DNA of 30,838 nt. Source: Acidilobaceae archaeon. Its GTDB lineage: Archaea > Thermoproteota > Thermoprotei_A > Sulfolobales > Acidilobaceae. The DNA lies in assembly GCA_027013765.1 (NCBI GenBank), contig JALWGG010000186.1, forward strand, positions 1 through 30,838, written 5' to 3'. A program made the position numbers and the translations under genes. The notes under the pieces are model-generated. The model searched no databases and was not told where the DNA came from. It saw only the letters and a list, made by a program, of their open reading frames with translations. This document shows, in pieces, positions 7,598 through 18,100 of this stretch. Every line of letters begins with the position of its first letter. Within the stretch, counting starts at the first letter, position 1.

Positions 7598-8809
7598 ATG
7601 GATCTGAAGAGGATAGCCACACCAGCCATAGTGATACTGGTCATGGCCCTAGCCCTAGTGCAGTGGATACCAGCAAGTGGCCTAGAGGATGGACCGGTAT
7701 ATGAAGCCTCGATAGGCAACGGCTCCTATACAATATCTAAGGGGGTTATCATAATAGCTACATATGCTGGGGGAGAGCTGGATATAACTCTATACAACAT
7801 GACATCAAAGAAGATGCAGACATACATGGAACCGCTTAAAGGGGCCACGGTAAGGGTTCTCGACGTAGACTATGAGGATGAGGTAGAGGTGCTACTTCTC
7901 ATGGACCTTATTGTATCTAGACTCCTCGTTATACAGTATTATAGGGTTGGGGAGGGGGGTGTAGTCAAGACCGCTGTCAAGGCGGTCGACGTGACCAGTC
8001 TCAATATAACGACTGCCAACATAGTCTCTGATAAGATACTAATCATATCAGGCGAGGACCTCCTACTAGCAGACCCAGGCACCGACGAGGTCTCAAGCAT
8101 ATACAGCCTCGGCAACTATACATCGCTATTCATTGTGGATGGGGCTAATAGCACCTATATAGTGCAGGTGTCGGGGAACGAGTCCATAATATATGGTATA
8201 GAGGGCTCTACACTGGCAAGCGCTGTAAGGCTCAGTGGGGTGGTGCTGGACGTAGAGGAGGAGGGGTTGATGTTGGCACTACTCAGGGATGACATTTCAA
8301 CCATAGCAGTCCTAGCCGGGAACGGGTTAGAGGAGGTCCTCAGTGTTAGGGGTGTAGTAACGGCGCTATACAGGGATGCAAGCCATGTCATATTCAGCCT
8401 TACAATAGGTAACCAGACTATGCTTGCAAGATACAACGAGTCCGGGGATGGTATAGAGGTTCTCAAGTATGTTGATGCGCCCCTAATCGACTTGTACAGG
8501 CATGGCCCCTACATAGTCTATGTTACACTCGATAAAAGGATCATTGTAGACGACTACCTAAAGATGAGTATAAATGCGAAACCACTTTACACCGGGACTA
8601 CTACAAGCACTGATACAAACAGCGCGAAGACTGGCACAACAAGCACCACAGAGACGACCTCCACTAGTACTACTGGGGCCGTAAAAGACGTAGAGCCGCT
8701 CACAAGCGTAGGGAGGATACTACAAGTGTCGAGCATAATCCTAGCAATACTGATAATCATAATCATATACAAGCTATACCTGAAAGGAGGGCGTAGGCAC
8801 CCCGGCTAG
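7598..8809 (+). CDS. Membrane-anchored extracellular protein, unknown function
   Basis: A protein of 403 residues with the layout of an archaeal surface protein. It has a signal peptide (about 1-28, hydrophobic core AIVILVMALALVQWIPA), a beta-rich ectodomain to about residue 330 with many Asn-X-Ser/Thr sites, a Thr/Ser-rich linker (about 332-363, TGTTTSTDTNS onward) likely to be glycosylated, one membrane helix (about 374-395, with IILAILIIIIIY) and a short basic cytoplasmic tail. Repeated short strands broken by Asp/Gly turns suggest a beta-propeller, which is inference. ATG 7598 follows GGGAGG; a TTG one codon earlier is also possible. No catalytic motif is visible. It sits upstream of the S-layer genes and is probably part of the same surface layer. 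Confidence 0.8.
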   Translation: MDLKRIATPAIVILVMALALVQWIPASGLEDGPVYEASIGNGSYTISKGVIIIATYAGGELDITLYNMTSKKMQTYMEPLKGATVRVLDVDYEDEVEVLLLMDLIVSRLLVIQYYRVGEGGVVKTAVKAVDVTSLNITTANIVSDKILIISGEDLLLADPGTDEVSSIYSLGNYTSLFIVDGANSTYIVQVSGNESIIYGIEGSTLASAVRLSGVVLDVEEEGLMLALLRDDISTIAVLAGNGLEEVLSVRGVVTALYRDASHVIFSLTIGNQTMLARYNESGDGIEVLKYVDAPLIDLYRHGPYIVYVTLDKRIIVDDYLKMSINAKPLYTGTTTSTDTNSAKTGTTSTTETTSTSTTGAVKDVEPLTSVGRILQVSSIILAILIIIIIYKLYLKGGRRHPG

Positions 8810-8895
8810 CAGGATTACATCCACAAGATATTATAATAGATCCACAACAGCCAGGCGCCCTTTAATCTATCCTCCTAATACTAATGGTGATGCGA

Positions 8896-10578
8896 ATGCC
8901 TAGGCCGAGGCGTGGGCTAAGCGAGGTCCTCGGAGCCCTCATACTAATGATTATAGTATCATCGATACTGGCCTCCGTATTGATAGTCCAGGAGAAGTTC
9001 AGGAGGAATATAGACCATGTTGTAGATGGGTCTGCCGAGAGGCTTATAGAGGCATCAATGCCCCCCAGAATAGCTGTCTGGAGCAGCGGAGGCAGGCTAA
9101 TGGTCTCCGTATCCCCCACCGTGGATATAGATATCGATAAGATAGTTGTCGGGTTCATGAACGGGTCCTACACCCTAGTCAATGCAACCAACGACATATA
9201 TGGGCGTGGACAGCCAGTACTAGACCCATATGACTGTAGCCCCGTTAGGATAGCGGTAACTACTAGCAGGGGCAATATCTTCTATTATATTAATAGTACT
9301 GGAGGCAGCGTATACACCTGCCCAGACTCCCTAGAGCTACCCGGCTCCTGGAGGATCCTATACGCTGTCGGAGGCAAGTACTCAACCATAACTAGCGCCA
9401 GCGTAGGCGCATCAATAGATATCGGTGCAGATGTGGGCGTATACAAGAGGACCTGCAGGCTCAGGTTAATTGTAAACGGTGTCCAGTCAATGGTTACTGG
9501 CACAGGCGGGTTTAAGAGCGGAGAAGCAGTCACAGTAGACCTATCCCAGGGAGTCAGTATGAGTATAAGCCCCTTCACATACGTGTGGAACGAGACCTGC
9601 ATAGCTGGTCTCCTACTAGAATACAATAAGCCTTCACTGGTAGTGGCGAGCATAAACCTTGAGGGAGAGGCGTTTACAAGCACATACAACATAGTCTCAG
9701 CAATGCTAACCACACCGCTCCTGGCAAGCGAATACGCGGCCTCAACATCAGAGATGACCATAAACATGTCGACAACCCCTGGCAAGGCCTCAAGGGGGAA
9801 TGTATCGATCAACGGCAACGTCTACGCCGAGAAGTTCATAACATTATATATTTCAGAATTAAACGAATATGTAGACCTAACAGTATCAGTAGGAGGAACC
9901 ATGTATATAAGTAGGGTGCTATACATAGACGGAGGATCAATATACAACATAACACTGCCCGTAGGGGGACCCATGATCTACAAGCAGCTAGTCCCAGAAC
10001 CCCATGGAGACACCAGGCTCAATATACTACTAACCAGGCTCTACTGGACGCTCTCACCCCTAAACAATACACTGCTGGAACTAGTCACCCCCGACGGCAG
10101 AGTCCTGGAGAGGAGCGTCATAAGTGAGGGCTATGTGCCTTCAAGGCTCCAGGGCGCAAGGCTCATAGTATACCCTTCAATAGCGAAGGTGCTTGAGACC
10201 TACATAAACTATGCAAGGATTAATAGTGATAGCAACGTGACATTCAGGGCGTCAGCAACGCCTGGGATAGCGATACCACCCAAACCAGTACTCCTCCAAG
10301 TGGAGACCAGCAACTATAAACTACTAGTGGTAGCATCAACAGGTCACAGGGACCCGGTAACCGGGAATACAAGCATAGTAATAATTGAGGGGGGAAGCAG
10401 CCTGAGCGGGGGACTACTAGTGCTATACAAGACCACTCCCAGGATGGAGAGGATAGAGCTCCACGACTACAAGTTCGGGTCGAGAATAGAGGTAGATCCG
10501 GGGACCTACATAGCTGCAGAGATAGAATGGGTGCAGGGGATACTAGTAGGAGAATCCCTGGTAATACTCTCACCCTAA
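8896..10578 (+). CDS. Large protein with archaeal type IV pilin-type N-terminus
   Basis: The N-terminus reads PRPRRG, then LSEVLGALILMIIVSSILAS, the class III signal peptide and hydrophobic helix of archaeal pilins and related surface proteins. A PibD/FlaK-type peptidase would cut after the glycine. The remainder, more than 500 residues, is beta-rich and extracellular, with four cysteines (DPYDCSP, YTCPDS, KRTCRL, NETCIAG) that could form two disulfides and several Asn-X-Ser/Thr sites. Normal pilins are 100-200 residues, so this is unusually large; it may be a minor pilin or adhesin, or a wall protein that borrows the anchor. ATG 8896 follows GGTGATG closely; ATG 8884, four codons earlier, lacks a binding site. 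No assembly ATPase or peptidase gene is nearby. Confidence 0.8.
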   Translation: MPRPRRGLSEVLGALILMIIVSSILASVLIVQEKFRRNIDHVVDGSAERLIEASMPPRIAVWSSGGRLMVSVSPTVDIDIDKIVVGFMNGSYTLVNATNDIYGRGQPVLDPYDCSPVRIAVTTSRGNIFYYINSTGGSVYTCPDSLELPGSWRILYAVGGKYSTITSASVGASIDIGADVGVYKRTCRLRLIVNGVQSMVTGTGGFKSGEAVTVDLSQGVSMSISPFTYVWNETCIAGLLLEYNKPSLVVASINLEGEAFTSTYNIVSAMLTTPLLASEYAASTSEMTINMSTTPGKASRGNVSINGNVYAEKFITLYISELNEYVDLTVSVGGTMYISRVLYIDGGSIYNITLPVGGPMIYKQLVPEPHGDTRLNILLTRLYWTLSPLNNTLLELVTPDGRVLERSVISEGYVPSRLQGARLIVYPSIAKVLETYINYARINSDSNVTFRASATPGIAIPPKPVLLQVETSNYKLLVVASTGHRDPVTGNTSIVIIEGGSSLSGGLLVLYKTTPRMERIELHDYKFGSRIEVDPGTYIAAEIEWVQGILVGESLVILSP

Positions 10579-10622
10579 CCATGAACCAACCAGGCTTTCC
10601 CCAGGAAAATCCCGGTTCCAGA

Positions 10623-10636
10623 CCCCGGATCCGGGG
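10623..10636. repeat. Perfect 14-base palindrome CCCCGGATCCGGGG
   Basis: A GC-rich perfect palindrome centred on GGATCC lies between the pilin-like gene and the S-layer gene, just before the S-layer promoter. As RNA it could form a short hairpin only with an unstable tight loop. The core CGGATCCG recurs twice at the right end of the window, also between genes. It may be a protein-binding site or part of a terminator for the upstream gene. Confidence 0.5.
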
Positions 10637-10652
10637 GTTAAATCCTTAAGTA
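10637..10652 (+). promoter_or_regulatory. Candidate promoter of the S-layer gene
   Basis: An AT-rich stretch in a GC-rich neighbourhood (TTAAATCCTTAAGTA) lies about 60 bases before the ATG. A start near 10673 would leave a leader of about 35 bases holding the GGGTGA binding site (10696-10701). The TATA match is weak for a gene that should be strongly expressed. Confidence 0.3.
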
Positions 10653-10708
10653 CCCCCTAGATAATCCACATTACAAACGACGAGCCTGGAATCTAGGGTG
10701 AAGCATGT

Positions 10709-13700
10709 ATGAGTAGAAGTCGCATAGGAAAGGCAACACTATCACTCATCCTAGTGCTACTCATGATACTACCAGTGCTGGCACCACTAGCACCAGTAAC
10801 CATGGCAACCGACAGGACGAAGAACATATACATACAGCCAGACAACATAGCAGTAGTCCCAGGCCAGGACGTAATATTCTTCGTCTCAAGCGACACAGAC
10901 GCCTTCTACGCGGAGGAGAGGATGTTCTACCAGATAAAGGATGTAACAGGACTTAACTATTGGAGGACATTCATAGGAATCCTAGGATACGCAGGAGACA
11001 CATTTGGAATACTAACCAGCGATGCCAACGGTAAGATCGAGAACGCTCCACTATTCCTAGACTGGGTGACCACGCAGAACCTGAACCCAGCAGAGTCCCC
11101 ATACATCCTAAGGGTGACCGACTACCAGGACAGGACCAGGGAGTTCATTGAGGAGCCGTTCGAGGTAGTTGACATAGGGTCAGTGCCAAGGCTATACATA
11201 GGAGACACAACATACAACGCCAGCCAAGTGGTCAACCCAAGAACACTAACCCTCAACATACCACTCATGGCCAAGGCCTCCCCAAGCGACCCTGTCGAGA
11301 TCTACCTAGAAGGATTCCCGGCAGAAGCATCAACAGCGGCAGTATACTTCGACTCATTCGACACTCCACTAGGCAGCATAACCCTTGAGGAGGGCCAGGG
11401 CAGCGGAGAGGTAACCATACCAGAGGCTGCCATGGGAGTCCATGCACTGATCGCCGTAGCCTCGGCTGCAATAGGAACTGAGGTCTACAGCTTCGTCGCG
11501 ATCAACTTCATCTACGTGGTTCCAACAGTAGTCCCCAGCACCTACGTGATCGAGGGTGTAGTTGACGAGGAATTCACAATAGAGCTACACGGCTACCCAG
11601 CAGGATTCCATCTAGATGATGTAAACGCAAGGATCATAAGCAGGGTGGTAGCAACACCCTACACAGTATACCTGGACATAATGAATGAGGATGCAGTAGT
11701 TGTAGGGCCAGACGGCACAGCTACAATAACAGTTGCACTAGAAAGCACAATACCATGGGACAGGAAGGGACCACTAGACCTAGTACTACCAGTAGATGGA
11801 GCAGTGCCAGAGTCATACTTCACATTCCCATTCCTAATGGTGGCATCAACCCCGGCAATACCAGGTGACGAGGGAGTAGTAATAGCGGGAGCAGACTACT
11901 ATGGAGACCGCGGCGAAGTAGAGACAACAGTAGGTAGCCCACTCAAGATAATAGCATTCAACTTCCCAGCAACCAGCACACTAACAGTATACGTAGGATT
12001 CAAGCAGCTACCAGTATCAATACCGACAGACGATAAGGGAGGCGCAGTAGTAACATTAGTAGTCCCAGAGATCCCCTACGGCACCTACCTCTTCAAGGTT
12101 GTAGACGAGGCCACAGGCCTAATGGCTTTCAAGCCAACCCCGAACCCATCATCAAGCCCATACCCATGGACCATAAAGATCGTGCCAGACTTCGCAGCAG
12201 CACCAGTTGAGGAGACAGGAAAGATCATATGGGAGGTCAGGGGGGTAGGCGTATTCCTAGACCCCGGAGTGACGATCAGGATAAAGATAACAGGCCTAAA
12301 GCCCTTCGAGAACGTGGTGATATGCGAGAAGGAGGGAACAACAACAATAGCCAGGTATGACGATGTATACGCAGATGCCAACGGCGTCGTCGAGACAAGC
12401 ATACAGACGTCGCCCGACGTGACGCCAGACCCCACTGTGGTTGTAAGCGTGATGGTAAGGTCGGGCAGCATACTATCTACATATGGCTCCTCGCAGACAA
12501 TATTCGAGTACCACCCAACGGGACTAAGCACCCTGACGATCACCGACATGATCTCAGATGCATACCTACACACAACACCTAGAATATGGGTATCAGTACA
12601 GCCAGGAGGCGCATTCAACATAACAGTAACGAACCTAATACCAGGAATACCATACAAGCTATACCTAGACGATGCCGAGGCAGACCTGAGGGACGGAGCG
12701 GGCAGGATAGTTCCTGTCTTGAAGTCCAAGAACCTTGCTGACACATTCGAGTACACAGTAGTAATCCCCGACGGCACAGCATACGGGCTACACAAGATAG
12801 TGCTAAAGGAGCTACTAACAGGTTCTACAAGGTCCACAGCATACCCGTTAATAGTCTCTGACCCAGCAGCAACCACAGAGCCAGGCATAGACTCATTCAC
12901 AGGCTCATACACAGTCGTGTCAGGACCAGACTTCGGCCTCTGCATAATAGGATGGAACTTCGTCTACAACGAGGACCTAACATTCATATTCGCAGGCCAG
13001 CTAGCAGACCTACGCGTAACCGATAGGAACGGTGCATTCATGGCAAACCTGGGAAGCCCCGCACTATTCGGAACAATGGAGCTGCCTAGGGGCAGCTACG
13101 TGTTGTCGGTGATGAGGGGTGAGGATGCACCAGCACCAGAGCCACTAACCCTAGAGGTAGTCCCATACCTATACACGCCGAGCCCAGACAGTATAACCCC
13201 GGTATACGCCTTCGAGAGCCAGTCAATATTCGCAACGGGTCTAGACAGCGGTGCATACTACTATGTGACATGGAGCACTAGCGAGGACGAGGCTGGAGAG
13301 CCCCTAACACCTCCAGTGGGTACAACAACTTTAGGTACACTAGATACAAGTATAACAATACCCGCGGTACTGCCAGGCTACTACTACATACACGTAGTGC
13401 CATACCAGAACCCATCAGAGATAATACTGACTGCGGAGGTCAAGGTGCTGGGAGTAGCTGGAGACGGCTGGTCAGCTAGCATAAGCGACGTAGTACTAAT
13501 ACCCGGCCAGCAGGTGACGGTAACCATAAGCGACTTCTCAGCCTTCCTAGGAGTGACGCCAACAGAGCTGATAATGCTAAAGGGCAAGGGCTTCGTGAAG
13601 CTAGAGACCCTGGACGGCGACGTTGCAAGGATAATACCAGCGGGCCTAGTATATGACACTGGATCAGACGTCATGCAGCTCACATTCAACGTGCCAAACG

Positions 13701-14968
13701 ACTTCGACACACTGGCAGACCAGCTATTCAAGGTATACGCCAAGGTAGTATACATGGACGAGGACCTAACAATATATGAGACCGACTTCAAGCTAGTAGC
13801 ACTAACCCAGAGGATAGCGAGCGGAGGCCTACTAGTAGGCCTAGGAGCAGGTGCTGCGGACATACTAACAACGCTAGGGAAGATACAGGTAAGCCTTGAG
13901 AAGCTCAACGCCACGCTAGTAGAGGTAAGCGACGGAGTAATGACCCTGCAGACAAGCATTGGCGAGGTCCAGGGCAACCTAACACTACTACGCACACTAC
14001 TAGAGAACGCGACAGTAAAGATAGACGGCGTGATGGCTGCAATAGAGAGTGCAAACGCAACCATACACGCCAAGCTAGACGCCCTAATGAGCCTAATAGG
14101 CGGAGGCCAGGTCAACCTGAGCGGCATAGAGCAGGGCATAGCTGAGATAAAGACGATGCTAGGCGACGTGAAGATGGGTGTAGACGACCTGAAGATGCTA
14201 CTAGCAACAGTAGGAGACAACGTAGAAATACTAATGGCAGACATAGGCAGTGTGAACACGACACTAGCAGACCTAATAGTTAAGAAGGGAGACGAGGTAG
14301 TGGCAACCCTGAAGGTAGACCTAAGCCAGCTAGGAGCAAGCATAGCAGACGTCAAGGACGGAGTAGCACTGGTAAACACCAACCTAGGCCAGTTCTACAT
14401 GAACCTGAGCAACGGCCAGGCAGCAATAACAGGCTTAATACAGCAGAACGGGGAGACCCTTGTACAGATCAATAACGCAATAACCGCTAAGGCAAGCCAG
14501 ATAGTAGACCTGATAGAGAACGGGGTCAGGGCAGACCTGTCAAAGCTATCAAGCGACATGGCAGCAGGCTTCAGCAACCTAGCATCAACAGTGGATAAGA
14601 AGGTCTCAGACGCAAAGGACGCAATACTAGCAAGCGTATCAGACGTAAGGTCAGCAGTATCAGATGTAGACGTCAAAGTACAGACTGTAGGCGCAGACGT
14701 GGCTAAGGTCAAAGACGAGGCCACAGCAATAAAGAGTGACCTGTCAGACGTGAAGAGCATGCTGTCAGACGTAAAGGCAAAGGTAGACGAGCTACCAACA
14801 AAGGTAGACCAGTCAGTATCACAGTCAACTGAGGGCGTAAAGACAGACCTATCAACAAAGATAGATGAGGCCACAGGCAGCCTAAAGACCTGGGGCATAG
14901 TAAACCTAATACTAATACTAGTAGCAGTAGCACTACTAGGCTACCAGCTATTCGTCAGGAAGCCTTAA
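10709..14968 (+). CDS. Tetrabrachion-like S-layer glycoprotein
   Basis: A 1,419-residue surface protein. It has a signal peptide (about 1-33, LSLILVLLMILPVLAPLAP), a beta-rich region to about residue 1034 with repeated Ig-like strand patterns, a coiled-coil stalk (about 1035-1390) and a C-terminal membrane helix (1395-1416, WGIVNLILILVAVALLGY) ending in RKP. The stalk shows clean heptads: in the first part Leu, Ile and Val recur every 3 and 4 residues for twelve positions, and in the last part SDV repeats supply Val cores. A Gly-Gly-Gly-Gln break at 1131-1134 divides it. This is the layout of Staphylothermus tetrabrachion (about 1,500 residues), a stalked tetramer that forms the S-layer. ATG 10709 follows GGGTGA. 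The coding strand favours A-ending codons, as expected for an abundant protein. The neighbouring protease supports the call. Confidence 0.88.
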   Translation: MSRSRIGKATLSLILVLLMILPVLAPLAPVTMATDRTKNIYIQPDNIAVVPGQDVIFFVSSDTDAFYAEERMFYQIKDVTGLNYWRTFIGILGYAGDTFGILTSDANGKIENAPLFLDWVTTQNLNPAESPYILRVTDYQDRTREFIEEPFEVVDIGSVPRLYIGDTTYNASQVVNPRTLTLNIPLMAKASPSDPVEIYLEGFPAEASTAAVYFDSFDTPLGSITLEEGQGSGEVTIPEAAMGVHALIAVASAAIGTEVYSFVAINFIYVVPTVVPSTYVIEGVVDEEFTIELHGYPAGFHLDDVNARIISRVVATPYTVYLDIMNEDAVVVGPDGTATITVALESTIPWDRKGPLDLVLPVDGAVPESYFTFPFLMVASTPAIPGDEGVVIAGADYYGDRGEVETTVGSPLKIIAFNFPATSTLTVYVGFKQLPVSIPTDDKGGAVVTLVVPEIPYGTYLFKVVDEATGLMAFKPTPNPSSSPYPWTIKIVPDFAAAPVEETGKIIWEVRGVGVFLDPGVTIRIKITGLKPFENVVICEKEGTTTIARYDDVYADANGVVETSIQTSPDVTPDPTVVVSVMVRSGSILSTYGSSQTIFEYHPTGLSTLTITDMISDAYLHTTPRIWVSVQPGGAFNITVTNLIPGIPYKLYLDDAEADLRDGAGRIVPVLKSKNLADTFEYTVVIPDGTAYGLHKIVLKELLTGSTRSTAYPLIVSDPAATTEPGIDSFTGSYTVVSGPDFGLCIIGWNFVYNEDLTFIFAGQLADLRVTDRNGAFMANLGSPALFGTMELPRGSYVLSVMRGEDAPAPEPLTLEVVPYLYTPSPDSITPVYAFESQSIFATGLDSGAYYYVTWSTSEDEAGEPLTPPVGTTTLGTLDTSITIPAVLPGYYYIHVVPYQNPSEIILTAEVKVLGVAGDGWSASISDVVLIPGQQVTVTISDFSAFLGVTPTELIMLKGKGFVKLETLDGDVARIIPAGLVYDTGSDVMQLTFNVPNDFDTLADQLFKVYAKVVYMDEDLTIYETDFKLVALTQRIASGGLLVGLGAGAADILTTLGKIQVSLEKLNATLVEVSDGVMTLQTSIGEVQGNLTLLRTLLENATVKIDGVMAAIESANATIHAKLDALMSLIGGGQVNLSGIEQGIAEIKTMLGDVKMGVDDLKMLLATVGDNVEILMADIGSVNTTLADLIVKKGDEVVATLKVDLSQLGASIADVKDGVALVNTNLGQFYMNLSNGQAAITGLIQQNGETLVQINNAITAKASQIVDLIENGVRADLSKLSSDMAAGFSNLASTVDKKVSDAKDAILASVSDVRSAVSDVDVKVQTVGADVAKVKDEATAIKSDLSDVKSMLSDVKAKVDELPTKVDQSVSQSTEGVKTDLSTKIDEATGSLKTWGIVNLILILVAVALLGYQLFVRKP

Positions 14969-15000
14969 ACACGCTTGAATCCCATTTAAACCCGGAAACC

Positions 15001-15014
15001 CTCTCTTTTTATCC
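15001..15014 (+). terminator. T-rich terminator after the S-layer gene
   Basis: CTCTCTTTTTATCC lies about 35 bases past the S-layer stop. Short T-runs without a hairpin commonly end archaeal transcripts. The 211-base spacer between S-layer gene and protease has this T-run in its first part and a promoter in its last part, so the two genes can be transcribed separately. Confidence 0.45.
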
Positions 15015-15130
15015 TAAACTTCTTGACTCTAATCCTCCTAAACTATCTAAACCTAACGCTTCCTAGCCTAATTGCACCCATAATATTTCATTAATCTACC
15101 TACCAGGTTTTCCACCCACTACATAGCGGA

Positions 15131-15140
15131 ATATTTATAA
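15131..15140 (+). promoter_or_regulatory. TATA box of the subtilase gene
   Basis: ATATTTATAA lies 40-49 bases before the TTG start. A transcription start near 15161 would leave a leader of about 19 bases that includes GGGTG (15169-15173). Confidence 0.5.
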
Positions 15141-15179
15141 TGTGGACACCCGATATATCAAGAGTGAAGGGTGTCCTAG

Positions 15180-18100
15180 TTGAGAAGTGGAGTAGCAGTA
15201 TTATTCATACTACTAATGCTCTTACCCCTAGCATCGCCAGTCGCATCAACGGATAGCGACTCTAGCAGGAGATTCCTTGCATATGTGGACCCGAGGCTGC
15301 TAGCCGACGACATCTACAAAACCTCTCCATCATCAATGATAACATCAAAAATCCTAGATTCAAAGGCTAAGGTAGATACCCCAGGCGAGGAGGTATTAAA
15401 GCCTAGGATGGGTGAGGTCAAGATAATCATAATAGCACACTCAGGCATAGACCCCGAAGCTCTAGACGAGGTGGCGGATATAATATTCGGGTTCAGGCTA
15501 GGTAATATCGCAATATACAGTGCATGGGCCTCGAAAGATTCAGTCACAAGGCTTGCATCAATGCCGGGAGTAATAGCGGTAACCCTCTACACCCCACCCC
15601 TAGACGGGATCCTAGCCGTGAAGGAGGCGACGAAGCTCAAGGCGGTGGAGCCCGAGCCTAGCATATACAAGGCCGTAGACGTTATCGGGGCCAGCAGGGT
15701 ATGGGAGGAGTACAACGTTACTGGTGAAGGAGTGCGTGTCGGGGTGGTAGACAGCGGGGTAGACTTCGGAGTATCAGACCTGGGCTCTGAGGCTATAGCA
15801 AGGGAGGACGGTGTACCACTACTAATAGACTCCGACGAGATAGGGTTAACCCTAACCCTTGCAACAGCAAACGTAAGCGGGGAATACATCACAATAGGAG
15901 GCGAGGTCTACTACTGGGACTGGTACACATTCGAGATCGGGAAGACAAGCGAGGGATGGCTATTCTACGTCTCCCCCACAGGCAACTCAGTACTATTCTC
16001 ATTCAACCTATCAAAGTTCCATATAGGGAATATAACCAGCGGGGCCCCAATAAAATTCGGTATATCAGTACAGACACAACTGATAGCCTATGGAGGATTG
16101 GGCGTGATACAGTACACACTACCAGTTATACTAGTAGATGCAAATAATGACGGATTATATGACACTGTATACGCTGACACATCGACAATCTACTACCTAC
16201 TACTGGAGGCACTAAACATAACGGGGATGCAGGAGATAGAACCAAACGAGGACTGGTATGACCTAAGCTTCGCCGACGAGAAGCCCGTAACCTATGGGGA
16301 CGAGGTAGTGGCCAGGGACTTCAATGGAGACGGGGAGAACGACTTCAGCGGGGGAGCACTGGCAGGATACCTGTATGACTGGATAGGCATACTCACAGGA
16401 ACAGGCATCAACCCGCTGGGATGGGATGCAGGATTCGACCTAGCAGGAATGATACTCCCTGGAATGGATGTGCAAGGAGGAAACTACGTAGCATTTGTAT
16501 ATGACTTCCTGGGCCATGGAACGAGCGTGGCATCAGTAATAGCTGGAAGGGGCAAATCAGTCATAGACCTAGGATACACGCAACAGAGGCTAAAGGGAAT
16601 AGCGCCGGGGGCAAAGCTCGCGGCTAATACCGGGTTAATTAATCCATACGTCTCGCAACTATTCTTCTCAGGCCTGGACCAGAAGGGATACCCGTGGGAG
16701 TGGGAGTACACGGGCAAGCACAAGGTAGACATAATCAGCAACAGTTGGGGTATAAGCTATATAGGGATAATAGGCTTCATGAGCACAATGGACCCGTTCA
16801 GCATGCTAGAGGACTTCATAGTATCAAACACCGGGACAATAGTAGTACATGCAATGGGCAACGGAGGCCCCGGCTACGGGACAGCGACACTCCCAGGAGC
16901 ATCGGCCCAGGTAATCTCTGTCGGAGCATCAACACTATTCGACTACAGGCCCCTCTACGGCTACCTGCCAGGAGCCTGGGGCGAGGTTGTCAGCTGGAGT
17001 GACAGGGGGCCAACAGGCATCGGGCTCGTGAAGCCAGATGTAGTAAATATAGGCTCGTTCGCATGGGCCAGGGCCCCGGTACTAGTAGGCCTAGGAGACG
17101 GGAGTCAGGCGTATGACCTGTTCGGGGGGACAAGTGAGGCAACCCCCATGACCAGCGGATCGGTAGCCCTACTCCTAGAAGCCCTCTCTAGAGTAATGGA
17201 TGGGAAGCCGGAGCCTGGAATGGTTAAAGCTATACTAAAGAGCACCGCGGCAGATCTAGGATATGACCCCTACACCCAGGGCTCGGGACATGTAGACATC
17301 TACAAGGCGGTTAAAGCGGTGCTTGAAGGAGGCATACCAGTACTATACACCTATGACACATTCAACAATGTATACAGTAATGCAGAGGGCAACTTCAAAT
17401 ACCTACCAGTAGGAGGCTCGCTAAAGCCAAACCCAGACACACAGGTATATCCTGGCGTTATGAGGCCTGGAGAATCAAGGGAGGTCCTCCTCAACGCGAC
17501 CACGCTAGGGGGAGAGGCGCCGCTTAGCCTAAAGGCCGTGACAATGGTGCAGGAGTCTGAACCCTTAACCAAATACCTAAAACTAGACATGGGAGTAGTC
17601 ATTATAGGGGGCAACGTAACACCCTTATCAACGATCCTGAAGAACGTGACAGATGAAGGTATAACACTACAGCTAAACAATGTAACGGCCAGGATACTAA
17701 TACCCATAGACCCACAGGCGTTCCAGGACTCAGACCTAGTAGAGATAGTCGCCAGGTATGCCTATGACTACCAGGACCCGCTGGGGAGGATGGGAACATA
17801 CGCGCCATACCTATACACCGGGGTAGAGCTCCACTGCTGGTTCGACCTTAACGGTGACGGAGTCATAACACTAAACGAGACTGCACGAGTAAACTATGAC
17901 ATTAGGCTTGCAAACGTATTCCACGTGACTGTAGGGAAGCCCATGGAGAAGTTCGCCTTAATAGCGGAGAGGGTTGCAAACTATACCGGAGTCGATGTAT
18001 CCAATATAACGAGGATGCCAGTACTAGATATCAGAGTCATATTCAACGCATACCCGCTACTGGGAGTCCCGCTAAACCTTGACATGGCGCTGGAGGTCAG

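Noticed and set aside
13384..14382. Long reading frame antisense to the S-layer gene (332 codons)
   Set aside because: It is a shadow of the biased codon use of the S-layer gene; the product is Ser/Thr-rich without domains and has no promoter or binding site.
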